64,000 bases of DNA from Trichaptum fuscoviolaceum (lineage: Eukaryota > Basidiomycota > Agaricomycetes > Hymenochaetales > Trichaptaceae). Of the stretch, positions 1 to 12,361 are shown piece after piece. Location: positions 1,552,707 through 1,616,706 of the forward strand of contig CAJSYZ010000008.1 of the NCBI GenBank assembly GCA_910574455.1, given 5' to 3'. The notes beneath the pieces were generated by a model. It worked only from the letters and a program-made list of their open reading frames with translations. It searched no databases and was not told the DNA's origin. The stretch's first letter is position 1. Each line of letters starts with the position of its first letter. The translations under genes and the position numbers were made by a program.

Positions 1-3000
1 GTGGAAGTCAGGCGGGAACAGTGGTGGAGCAAGAAATGGTCGCCAGCGCTCGTGAAGACGAGGTTAGTATTATTACTTTTCTTCATAAAAATAATTCGTT
101 AACAGTTCTGTTTTACAGTGATGGAAAGGTCCACATTGATACTCCTTTCTCTCGTCTGCTTGGCAAGCCTCCGATTATGGTCGCAGGTATGACTCCGACG
201 ACTGTGAAGGCTGGTTTCGTCAGCGCTGTCCTTCGCGCTGGCTACCATGTCGAACTTGCCGGCGGTGGACACTACAATGCTGCTGCACTGCGCACAAAGG
301 TTGCCGAGATTCAAGCACAGATCCCGAAGGGTGTCGGCCTTACGCTGAACTCGCTGTACATCAACCCGCGCCAGTTCGGTTTCCAGTTCCCGCTTTGGCA
401 GGAGATGCGCCGAGAGGGTCTGCCTGTGGAAGGTTTCTGTGTCGCAGCAGGTATTCCAAGCACAGAGAAGGCGGCTGAGATTATTGGTGGCCTGAAGGCT
501 GCGGGTATCAAGCACGTTTCATTCAAGCCGGGATCGATCGACGGCATCCGCCAAGTCGTGAACATCGCCGCTGCGAACCCCGACTTCCCAATTATTCTTC
601 AGTGGACTGGTGGACGTGCAGGTGGTCATCACTCCTGTGAAGACTTCCACCAGCCTATCCTTGCAACATATGCGTCTATTCGTCAGCACTCCAACATCTC
701 TCTTGTCGCGGGATCTGGCTTCGGTGGTGCTGATGACGTTTGGCCCTACCTCACTGGTGACTGGTCCATCGACCTATTCGGCGTCCAGCGCATGCCCTTT
801 GATGGCTTCCTTTTTGCATCTCGTGTTATGGTCGCCAAAGAAGCTCACACGTCCTCGAGTGTGAAAGACCTCATTGTCGCTGCATCTGGTGTTGATGACA
901 AGCTCTGGGAAGGAACGTATACGAAGGAGACGGGTGGGATTCTCACCGTACGCTCAGAGCTCGGGGAGCCGATTCACAAAGTCGCAACACGCGGTGTGAA
1001 GCTCTGGAAGGAGTTCGATGATACCGTATTCAAGCTGCCCAAGGAGAAGCGCGTGGACTGGCTTGTTCAGAACCGGGCAAGTGTCATCGAAAAGTTGAAC
1101 CGGGACTTCTCCAAGCCCTGGTTTGGCTGGAAGAAGGATGGATCTGTTGTGATGGATTTGGGCGATATGACCTACGAGGAGACAGTGTTGAGGATGGTGC
1201 GCCTGATGTACGTCGCTCACCAATCGCGCTGGGTCGATCTTTCCCTCCGCAACCTTACAGGCGACTGGCTTCGTCGCATCGAGGAGCGCTTTGCTGGTGT
1301 CAACGGCCATGGATCGAAGCCATCCCTGATCCAGTCGTTCACTTCGCTAGACGATCCGGCCAAGTTCGTCGAGAGCTTCTTCGCGACTTACACAGAAGCG
1401 ACTCAGCAACTGCTTGCTGCGGAGGACAAGGCGTACTTCCTTGCTATCGCGCAACGCCCGGGCCAGAAGCCAGTTCCTTTCATCCCCGTCCTTGATGCAA
1501 GCTTTGAGGTTTGGTTCAAGAAGGTATGTAGGATAACGTGACATCTTTTTCTGCGCTAACACTTTTGATGTTCAGGACTCTCTATGGGCTGCGGAAGACA
1601 TCGACGCTGTGTTTGACCAAGACCCGCAGCGTGTCTGTATCCTGCAGGGTCCTGTTGCCGTGAAACACGCGAGGGTCAAGGATGAGCCTATTGCTGACTT
1701 GCTTGGTAACATCACCGCAGACCTTTCGAAGAAGCTGCTAGAGCGTCTCTACAGTGGTGATGAGTCGCGTGTCCCACAAGTTGACTACCTCGGCGCAGTT
1801 CCCTCAGTGAAGTCTGACCTTCCCTGCTGCGTCAGCGCACAGGTGTCGGGTGAATCGACGACGTTCACCATTGGTTCTGGTGTTCCGGACGCGAACGAGT
1901 GGCTCGAGACTCTTTCTGGAACTCGTCTCTCCTGGCTCCGCGCCCTCCTTACTTCGCCGTTCATCGTACAAGGATCGTCTTATGTGGATAATCCCCTGCG
2001 CCGCTTGTTCACGCCGCGTGTGGGGCAAAAGGTCATCGTGCAATCTCGCAATGGAGTTCCGACTTCTGTTGTAGTGTATGGTCGGGCTCGCTCGTACGGC
2101 GTACACAAGGAGAACTTCAAAGCTGTCAGCGTGTCCTTCGACGCTGCCAAGAGCGTTATTAGTGTGACGCTGTATGAGGATCGTCGTGATGTCTCTGTTC
2201 CCCTTAACCTCCTCTTCAATTACCGTCCCGAGATGGGTTATGCGCCTATTCATGAAATTGTTGAGGGCCGTAACAAACGCATCAAGGAGTTCTACTGGAA
2301 GCTGTGGTTCGGCGATGATAGTAGCCTCCCGTCTATCGACGTTCGGGAGACCTTCAAGGGCCCCGAGGTTACAATCGAGCCCTCGCACATAGAGAAGTTC
2401 TGTTCTGTCGTTGGAAATGACGGCGAGAGCTTCAAGGCCTCGCGTACCGATGAAGTCCAGGCGCCAATGGACTTTGCAATTGTGACAGGATGGCAGGTAT
2501 GTTTGAAAAATAAAAGTATAGCAGATTTCTTCACTGACATTCTTGTAGGCAATCATGAAGGCTATTTTCCCGGAGACAATCAATGGGGACCTTCTTAAGC
2601 TCGTTCATATGTCGAATGGTTTCCATATGGTCAAGGGCGAGCGTCCGCTCCATGTTGGCGATGTATGCCACTCTGAGGCCCAAGTTGTAGCGGTCATTAA
2701 CAATGACTCGGGCAAGATCGTTAAGGTCAAAGGAAACGTCATCCGCAACGGGAAGCCAGTGATTGAAGTGGTCTCTTCATTCCTTTACCGTGGGCGCTTT
2801 GCCGATTTCGACCGCACTTTCGAGGTCGTTGAAGAGCCTGATTACATCGTGGAGACGAAGAGTGAGGCGGATGTTGGTGTCTTGCAATCGAAGGAGTGGT
2901 TCCAGTGGGACGATGATTCGAAGCCGCTGAAGTCTGGCGTCTCTTTGATCTTCCGTTTGAAGTCAGAGGTGTCGTATAAAGACAAGACTCACTACTCGTC

Positions 3001-6000
3001 TGTCGCTGTTCTCGGTGACGTCTTCATTCGTGATCCCCTGAAGAACCTTGTCAAGGTCGGTACGGTTGACTTTGAGTCAGACAACTGTCAGGGTAACCCT
3101 GTCGTGGCGTACCTCCAGCGCCATGGTACCGCACAGAATGCAACTGCCGCACTTTCGAATGAAGGATACAGTTTGATTTCTGAGAACGTTTCGATGAACT
3201 TCTCCACTCCTTTGACGAACGAGCCGTACTCTAAGGTTTCCGGAGACTTCAATCCCATTCACATCAATCCATACTTCTCAGACTTTGCATCCTTGCCTGG
3301 CACAATCACCCATGGAATGTGGTCCAGCGCAGCTACCCGTCGCTATGTTGAGAACGTTGCCGCAAAAGGTCGGCCTGATCGTGTATTATCGTACGTACAT
3401 ATTTTAATAGATATCATATCATCTATGAGCTGACGAGACTATAGGTACGATATTCAATTCGTCGGGATGGTTCTTCCTGGCGATGAGCTTACAGTCCAGC
3501 TCAAGCATGTTGGTATGCGTAATGGTAACATGGTCATTCAGGTTTCTACTGTCAACTCTCGAGGGGAGAAGGTCATCGAGGGATCTGCGGAAGTTGCTCA
3601 ACCGACAACCGCCTATGTCTTCACTGGTCAAGGCTCACAAGAGGCTGGAATGGGTATGGACCTCTATAACAACTCACCTGCAGCTCGCGCAGTATGGGAG
3701 GGTGCAGACGTACACTTGCTGGCCGTATACGGTTTCTCTATCGTTGACATTGTGAAGAATAACCCGAAGGAGAAGACAATTCATTTCGGTGGCTTAAAGG
3801 GCCAGGAAATTCGCCAACGCTACATGGACATGACCTACGACACCTTGGACAAGGATGGTCACGTTAAGACGCTTCCTTTATTCTCGGACATTACCAACCG
3901 CACACCGCAGTACACCTTCAAACACCCGACTGGTCTTCTGTTCGCAACTCAGTTTGCTCAGATCGCGCTTGTCGTTACAGAAAAGGCAGCGTTCGAGGAC
4001 ATGCGTTCTAAGGGCCTTGTGCAGAATGACTGTGCATTCGCCGGGCACTCCCTTGGTGAATACTCAGCTCTGGCCTCGATTGCTGATGTACTACCTATCT
4101 CAGCTCTCGTTGACGTCGTTTTCTATCGTGGTATTACCATGCAGCGGGCCGTCGAGCGTGATGAACAGAATCGCTCGAACTATGCTATGTGCGCCGTAAA
4201 CCCGAGTCGCATTTCGAAAACCTTCAATGATGCAGCGCTTCGGGAGGTTGTTGACTCTATTGCTCACTGTACTGGTCTCCTCTTGGAGATCGTTAACTTC
4301 AACGTCGAGGTACGTGGATTTGACCGATTAGTATTTGATTTGTATACTCACAGAGCATTCAGGGTCAACAATATGTTTGCGCCGGAGAATTGGTTGCTCT
4401 TCAAACGTTGACGAATGTGCTGAACTACCTCAAGGTAGAGAAGATCGATGTTGCGAAGGCAAGCAATTTCGTGGCGCTTCTAAACTAACATACTGACTTG
4501 TGCATTTGTGCATTTGTAGTTGTCCGAGAAGTTCACTATCGAGCAAGTCAAAGAAATGTTGGGTGAGATTGTGAAATCCTGCTTCAAGCGCGCGGAGGAA
4601 CAGAAGGCAGCAGAAGGTCACATCAAACTCGAGCGTGGCTTTGCGACAATTCCTTTGCCTGGTATCGATGTACCCTTCCACTCCCGTTATTTGTGGGCGG
4701 GTGTTATGCCCTTCCGAGCATGTGAGTCTCTTGAGATCTGTTGTCTTGCTACAAGTGCTGAATATAATTGGTAGATCTCTCCAAGAAAATCAACGTTGCG
4801 CAAATTAATCCGGATATGCTGATCGGGAAATATGTGCCTAACCTAGTCGCGAAGCCTTTCGAGGTTTCCCTCGAATACGCTCAGTTGATCTACGACCAGA
4901 CGTCATCGCCGAGGCTGGATAAGATATTGAGGCACTGGGAGCGCGACAATTGGTCAAGCCCTGAGCTTCGTCAACGCCTTGCCTATACCATTCTTGTGGA
5001 ACTCCTTGCGTATCAGTTTGCCTCCCCCGTTAGGTGGATCGAGACCCAGGACATCTTATTCCAGCACTTCAACTTCGAGCGCTTCATCGAAATCGGTCCC
5101 AGCCCGACGTTGACCGGAATGGCTACGAGGACGCTGAAAGCTAAGTACGAGACGCAAGATGACTCTATCAGCCGGAACCGTATTATTCTTTGCCATTCCA
5201 AGAATACAAAGGAGATCTATTACCAGTATGAGGACGAGGCAGTGGCAGAGGTGTCTTCCGAGGCGTCTGAGTCAACTCCGGCACCAACTGCAGCACCTGT
5301 CGTAGCTGCCGCGCCTGTTGCTGCACCTGCATCTTCTGCAGGACCAGCTACCAGCATTCCAGACGAGCCACTGAAGGCAGTTGATACCCTTCGTGTCATC
5401 ATCGCTCAGAAGCTAAAGAAGGGCGTTGACGAAGTGCCCCTTTCGAAGACAATAAAGGATCTTGTAGGCGGAAAGTCGACATTGCAGAACGAAATTCTCG
5501 GTGATCTGCAACTTGAATTTTCTTCTGCGCCAGAGAAGGGAGAGGAGTTGCCACTAGAGGAGCTCGGCTCCGCTATGCAGAGTGGCTACCCTGGTACCCT
5601 TGGGAAGTACACGTCGGGCCTCGTCTCTCGTCTTATCGGTAGTAAAATGCCTGGAGGCTTCAATCTGTCTGCTGTGAAGGCTCACCTCTCAAAGACTTGG
5701 GGACTTGGACCTTCACGCTCAGATGGCGTTTTACTCGTTGGCCTGACAATGGAACCACCAAAGCGACTTGGCTCTGAGGCGGAAGCAAAGGCCTGGATTG
5801 ATTCCCTTGTTCCAATCTACGCACAACGCTCTGGTATTTCACTATCGCAGGGTGGAGCAGGTGGTGCATCTGGCGGTTCATCCGGTGGCGCTGTCATCAA
5901 TAGCGAGGAGTTCATCAAGTTCCAGGCCGACCAGGAGACATTCGTCTCTCAGCAGGTTGAGCTGTACATGCGCTACCTTAAACGTGACTCTCGTTCCGGA

Positions 6001-9000
6001 GAGATTGCCTTTGACAAAGAGAAGGTAAACAGCGCAACGCTTCAAGCAAGGTTGGATAGCATAACCAAGGAGCACGGAGATTCGTACCTGGATGGCATTC
6101 AACCTGTATTCGATCCCTTGAAGGCTCGTCACTTCGACTCTTCTTGGAATTGGGTTCGCCAGGACGCACTTTTAATGTTCTACGACATTGTCTTTGGACG
6201 GCTTACAACGGTAGACCGCGAGATTACTGCAAGGTGTATTCAAATCATGAATCGCGCTGACCCTACGCTCCTGCAGTACATGCAATATCACATCGACAAA
6301 GTTAGCCCCGAGCGTGGTCCAACATACGCTTTGGCGAAGCAGTTCGGGCAGCAGCTCATAGATAATTGTCGTCAAGTTGTTGGTCAAGCACCGCTGTATA
6401 AAGATGGTGGGTTTTATTCTTAGGATCTATGATCGCACGTTAATTATCTTTACAGTTACGTTCCCAACTGCGCCGCACACGGAGGTGACCCCTCGTGGTG
6501 AGATTGTCTATTCCGAGGTAGTCCGGGAGAACGTGAGGAAGTTGGAGGCATACGTTGAGGAGATGGCCAGCGGCGATACTATTCCTGGATCCTTCAATAT
6601 GCAGAAGGTTCAAGATGACGTTCTAAAACTCTGGAATGCAGTCAAGTTACAGCCAGAGATTAGCCAGGAGCAAAAGAACAAGATCAAGGCTCTCTACGAC
6701 GGTGTTGTACATTCACTCCGAAAGACTCCGGAGATCAGGCATCGTACACCCCGCACTCGTCGATCCTCCTCCCAGTTCCTCCGCCCTCAGATCCATCGCA
6801 CAGCGTCAGTGACGTCAGATAAAATCCCTTTGCTTCACTTAAAGCGCAAAGTTGGCAACACATGGGAGTACAGCAGCAATCTTACTGGTGTTTATCTCGA
6901 CGTCCTGAGTGAAATTGCGACCTCCGGAACCACGTTCAAGGACAAGAATGCTCTTTTGACAGGTGTTGGTAAAGGCTCTATTGGAGTTGAGATTGTAAAG
7001 GGGTTGCTCTCAGGAGGTGCACACGTTGTAATCACCACTTCCCGTTATAGTCGCGCAACAGTCGAGTATTACCAGGATATCTACCAACGCCATGGCAGTC
7101 GCGGTTCCGCGCTGACTGTCGTACCCTTCAATCAAGGTTCGAAGCAAGACGTGGAGGCGGTGGTTGATTACATCTATGCCACGCTTGGCTTGGATCTAGA
7201 CTACATCCTACCATTTGCTGCTGTTCCTGAGAATGGTCGAGAGATCGATGGATTAGACGACAGGTCGGAACTTGCTCATAGGATAATGCTTGTCAATCTC
7301 CTCCGCTTACTCGGTGCCGTGAAGTCGAAGAAAGCCAGTCGTCACTTCGTCACCCGTCCTACGCAAGTTATTCTGCCTCTTTCTCCCAATCATGGCCTCT
7401 TTGGAAATGATGGTCTCTACTCGGAGTCTAAAATCTCGCTCGAGACCTTGTTTAACCGTTGGAGTTCGGAGAGCTGGGGTGAATATTTGTGCTTGGCAGG
7501 CGCAGTTATCGGGTTCGTCTGTATTACAAGTCATCCTTTTTACATATGCTCACTCATTCTCAACTAGGTGGACGCGGGGAACTGGTCTCATGGACGCGAC
7601 GAATATGGTAGCACACCAAGTCGAGTCCTACGGTGTGCGCACCTTTTCAGCGAAGGAGATGGCTTTCAACATTCTGGGTCTCATGCATCCTCTTCTTTTC
7701 AGTATTACTCAAGTGGAACCTATCTGGGCCGACCTGAATGGTGGCATGGATCGTCTTCCTGATTTGGCGGAGATCACGACAAAAGTACGGCTGTCACTGA
7801 ACCAACAAGCTGATCTTCGTCGTGCAATTACCAGAGATAACTCACTCGACTTTGCCGTAACGAACGGAGGAGAAGCGGAACGCGTCTTACAGACTGTTTC
7901 CGTTACCCCGCGTGCGAATTTCAAATTCGACTTCCCTGCTCTGGAGTCGCCCGAGTCCCTGGCTGATGTTTCAAAGCTTCGGGGTCTCATCGACCTTGAG
8001 AAAGTGGTTGTCGTTACTGGTTTCGGAGAAGTTGGCCCATGGGGAAGCTCCCGGACGCGTTGGGAAATGGAGGCTAGAGGGGAGTTCACAATCGAAGGAT
8101 GCATCGAGATGGCTTGGATGATGGGTATGATCAAGCACTTCGACGGTCGCCTTCCTGATGGCTCTTTGTATGTTGGTTGGGTCGATGCTAAGAGCGGTTT
8201 ACCAGTTGACGATAAGGACGTCCGTGGGCGTTATGAGAAGGATATTCTGGCTCATGCTGGAGTTCGGTTGATAGGTATGGGCGTCCTTCGCTGCCTTCGT
8301 TGTGTTTATTGATGGTTTTTTTCTAGAACCCGAAATCTTCAATGGGTATGATCCAAAGAAGAAAGCGTTCAACCAGGAAATTGAGCTTATCCACGACCTC
8401 GAGCCGTTAGAGGTTGCGGAAGAAGAAGCCCAGAGATACAAACACGAGCACGGTGATAAGTGCGACATCTGGGCGGCAGAGGGCGACCAATGGTTCGTTA
8501 AGCTGAAGAAGGGTGCTCGTATCTTTGTTCCGAAGTCTGTCAAGTTCAACAGGCTCGTCGCCGGTCAAATCCCGACTGGTTGGCACGCTGGACGATACGG
8601 TATTCCTCAGGATATCATTGAACAAGTGGACCGTGCTACTCTATGGGCTCTCGTATCGACCGCTGAGGCACTTAACGCGTCTGGTATCACAGACCCCTAT
8701 GAGTTGTACAAGCACATGCATCCCTCAGAAGTAGGTACTGCCATTGGATCTGGTATGGGTGGGGTCGAGTCTTTGCGTAGCATGTTCCGGGATCGCCGGG
8801 ACTGTGCGGAGGTACAAAACGATATTCTACAAGAGACCTTCATCAACACGACTGCAGGCTGGATTAACCTTCTTCTCTTGTCATCAAGTGGTCCGATTAA
8901 GATCCCCGTCGGCGCCTGCGCCACCGCTCTCCAGTCTATTGAGATCGCATCCGACACTCTTCTTTCAGGAAAGGCGAAGGTGATGCTCGCCGGTGGTTAT

Positions 9001-10812
9001 GACGACACTAGTGAGGAGGGCTCGTATGAGTTCGCTCAGATGAAGGCAACTAGCAATTCTGAGACTGAATTTGCGATGGGCCGCGAACCAACGGAAATGT
9101 CCAGGCCAACGACCACAACACGCTCTGGCTTCATGGAGTCTATGGGTTGCGGTGTCCACGTCCTGATGACTGCGAAGACCGCCATTGAGCTTGGTGCTCC
9201 GATCCGAGCTGTTGTCGCCTTTTCGTCTACGTCCACAGACAAGGCGGGTCGTTCCGTACCTGCACCTGGCAGCGGAGCCCTGACTGTTGCTCGGGAAATT
9301 TCTGCGAAACACACTCCTCCTATCCTTGGCCTTGCCTATCGCTCCCGACAACTCTCTTTCCGTCGTAAGCAGATATCGCAGTGGCTTAGCAACGAGCATG
9401 ATATGCTCCGCGAAGAGATTGAACTTCGCAAGTCTCAAGGCGAGAGTATCGATGATGAATACGTCTCTTCACGTGTTACACAGATAGAAAGTGAGGCCGC
9501 ACGACAAGAAAAGGATGCTCTCGCTGTATATGGTATGTTGGTTGGTAATGACCCACACATCTCTCCTCTTCGCCGTGCTCTCGCGGTCTTTGGCTTAACT
9601 GGTGACGACATCGGTGTTCTTTCGATTCATGGTACCAGCACTCAGGCAAACGAAGCGAACGAGACTCATATTTGGAATGAGATATTCAACTCTCTCAAGC
9701 GGACTCCCGGCAACGCTGTACCTATTATGGCGCAAAAGAGTCTTTGTGGACACGCCAAGGGCGGTTCTGCCGCTTGGCAGTTGGCTGGACTGGTTCAGTC
9801 CGTTGGTTCTGGTATTGTCCCAGGTAACCGCAATGCTGAGTACGTGTTCTATTCCTACTTTGTCGTTCAATATATTGACTGTCTCATTTAGCAATGTTGA
9901 TGCTGCATTCCGGAAATATGAGCATCTTCTGTTCCCCTCTAAGACACTCTATACTGACGGTATTAGTGCCGGAGTCATGGTATGCATCACTTTAAAATGT
10001 CCCGTACGGGTTAATCTAACCTACTTTCGTATAGTCGTCGTTCGGTTTCGGACAAGTGGGCGGCACAGTGCTTATTGTTCATCCTCGGTATGTCCTCGGT
10101 GCAGTTGAGCCCTCACAGTACGAGGCGTACAAGGTGCGAAACCGCGAGAGGGCATTGTCTTGTTACAAGGCCATGACGTCCATGATGACAACGAACTCTT
10201 TGGTGAGGATTAAGGATGCCCCTCCTTACCCGAAGGAACTCGAGTATCCAGTCCTTCTCAACTCCATGGCTCGCGCTGTTCGTGACGAGAAGACTGGCAG
10301 TTACTCATTCCCAACGAAGCTTTTAACCAAGGCTACGTACGACATCTCCAACGTTGAAGCCGCCGCGAAGTCTCTTGCTGGAGCGGAAGGTGCCATTGGG
10401 GTTGGTGTCGACCATGGTTAGCGACGTTTCTTTCTTGAAAACTACGCTTTACTGATCGTTTCTCTTAGAACTCATCTCCTCTGTTCCTTCATCGAACCCA
10501 ACGTTTGTCTCTCGCAACTTCACTGATGCTGAAATTGCATACTGCCGCTCTCAACCCGCACCTTCTTCATCTTTCGCAGCGAGATGGGCAGGTAAGGAGG
10601 CGGCCTTCAAGTCACTCGGTGTTTCCTCCAAGGGTGCCGGTGCTGCGATGAAGGATATCGAGATCCTCCCAGATGCGTCTGGTGCCCCTACTGTCACACT
10701 CCACGGCGACGCTCTCGCCGCAGCACAGAGCAAGGGTATCAAAAAGATTCACTTAAGTCTCAGTCACAGCGAGACTGTGGCCATCGCCTTTGCTCAAGCC
10801 TCTTTCTCATGA
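1..10812 (+). CDS. FAS: Fused (beta-alpha) type I fatty acid synthase, 5' end outside window
   Basis: This is the cytosolic multi-enzyme that makes palmitoyl/stearoyl-CoA from acetyl- and malonyl-CoA. Fourteen exons are visible: 1-62, 119-1523, 1576-2496, 2549-3390, 3445-4309, 4363-4458, 4520-4721, 4775-6406, 6456-7512, 7568-8274, 8327-9839, 9892-9979, 10035-10416 and 10469-10812. They encode 3371 residues. Domains in order, numbered from the first visible residue: enoyl reductase (GMTPTT near 44, GGRAGGHH near 184); hot-dog dehydratase ([13 protein letters not shown] near 1050); malonyl/palmitoyl transferase (GHSLGEY, Ser near 1279); Ala/Pro linker; ACP (GGKST, Ser near 1699 for phosphopantetheine); ketoreductase (from about 2170); ketosynthase (GACATAL, Cys near 2794; [16 protein letters not shown]); C-terminal phosphopantetheinyl transferase. 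The N-terminal acetyltransferase part, some 500-600 residues in the family, lies left of the window. Beta and alpha halves join inside exon 4775-6406 with no stop. The intron at 4459-4519 is GC-AG. Confidence 0.97.
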
Positions 10813-11049
10813 TCTGCCTCTTCCTATACCTTAGACATGTTCCTTCACACTTCTTACGCACATTTATTATCATGCACTTTACACACTCTCACGGATACGA
10901 TTACGATATATCTTCTTTTGTATACCTTAGATTGCCATTTCATTAGGCTGTTCACAATCAAATAGGACTGTTTGTTTACTTAGAACTTCGCCCGAGTGAA
11001 AACTGTGAGATGCTTCAAAAATTGTCAGTGCTGCCAATCAAGCGAATCT

Positions 11050-12361
11050 TTACTGAAGATATAATTTATGCTCATCTATATACTCGTCTATGCGAAGTGG
11101 AACCATTCTTCGCCATTCCTGAGTAAGACCGGCACGTTTGGACCTGACCTCACTGGAACTTAACTGCATCTCCCAATCTGTCAGATCAGTGAAGGACACG
11201 AAGCCGCTTTCGACGAATGGCTTCGCAAGCTGTAAGGTCTCCCAGATCTTCTGTTCGTCTGGATCAGTCTCCTTCGAAGAATCAATTCCCTGCTCTAGAA
11301 ATTCTGATTTATTGCTTCCTCTCCACGCGCAAACGACTTTGGATCCATTGCCAATGGGCGGTGGGGAAAAGAAAGCATTCAAAGCGATGTGCATGGATTC
11401 TAGGGTGCCGCCATAGTAGCGAGGTGCAAGAAAGCGCTCGAGGGTGTCGAAGCCCATGATGAATGAAAGGCTTACTTCTGGTGTGTCCTCTCCGGATGTC
11501 ATGAGAATGTCATCTGCCGGAATGGAATCGAACTCGCCGGGAGCATGGAAAAGAGAAGCCACTCTCTTTTTCAAGTATTCCCGAAGCACGGATGATTTCC
11601 TGACAAACGTCGGTTCGTCAATTATAGCCACTGCGATATTCCCCGGCAATCCATCATCGTTGCATGCTGTACGCGTGGAGCCAGTCGATGTCGTGTTCTC
11701 GGAGGAAGGGGGCGTGGGTTTGCGTTCCAAGTTTAGGGCTAAAAGAGTCATCATCTCGAGCCTTTGTGTGAATGTCGCGTCACCAGATTTCAGTGTTTTG
11801 TCTGCATTCCGAACCGAAAGTAGAAGGAGTCGAGCATCATAGTCACTAGATACAGACGGAACCCTCAAGTCATTATCCTGGTTCGCGTTCTGTGCGAGTG
11901 CAGTACCTCGAGAAAAAGAAGATTTCGGCATCTTTGAGCGTGCGAGGGCATGGTGAGCTAGCGTAGGAGGGTTGAATGACGAGTCTAAAACAGAAACCTG
12001 TAACGCTCGTCCACTTCGCGGCAATTCAGACTTATCTGACATAGAGTTGGGAAGAAGAAACTTATCAGTACCGTTGACAAGAAGAATCTGACACCAACGA
12101 GACAGAACGCCCATGCATGATCGACGCTGCCAGAAGCTTACCTGATTTAGTACTGACATCGCCGGACAAAGGCCTCGGGGGCTTTGGAAGCGCTTGTTGA
12201 GGTAAGGGCCAGCGAGGATGAGACGAATACACTAGCTCAATAGCTTTCAGGCCCTGCTGTACAGCCCGGATGGCCATTTCGAGCTTTTCAGCGGAATGCG
12301 GGGTAAAATCTGCCTTCAATTTCGATTCGAGTCGTGCATCCGAGTCGGAAGACTCCGTCAT
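11050..12361 (-). CDS. Nicotinamide-nucleotide adenylyltransferase, Pof1-like
   Basis: This nucleotidyltransferase-fold protein is predicted to join NMN and ATP into NAD. There are two exons on the minus strand, 12361-12142 and 12035-11050, separated by a 106-nt intron, giving 401 residues. The motif SSFNPPTLAH at about 92-101 replaces the usual GSFNPxTxxH, as in yeast Pof1. A basic ARLLLLSVRNADK stretch, FIMGFDTLERF and the C-terminal SSSEVRSK (about 366-373, the ISSTxVR-like ATP motif) follow. The first 70 residues are a less conserved extension. The start is the ATG at 12361; the frame stays open a little further upstream only through non-ATG codons. The gene is convergent with the fatty acid synthase, 237 bp between stops. 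Family assignment rests on motifs read by eye; substrate is inferred. Confidence 0.85.

Noticed and set aside
1..12361. Biosynthetic gene cluster around the fatty acid synthase
   Set aside because: The synthase has the standard primary-metabolism domain order and its neighbours are housekeeping genes without oxidases, transferases or cluster regulators.
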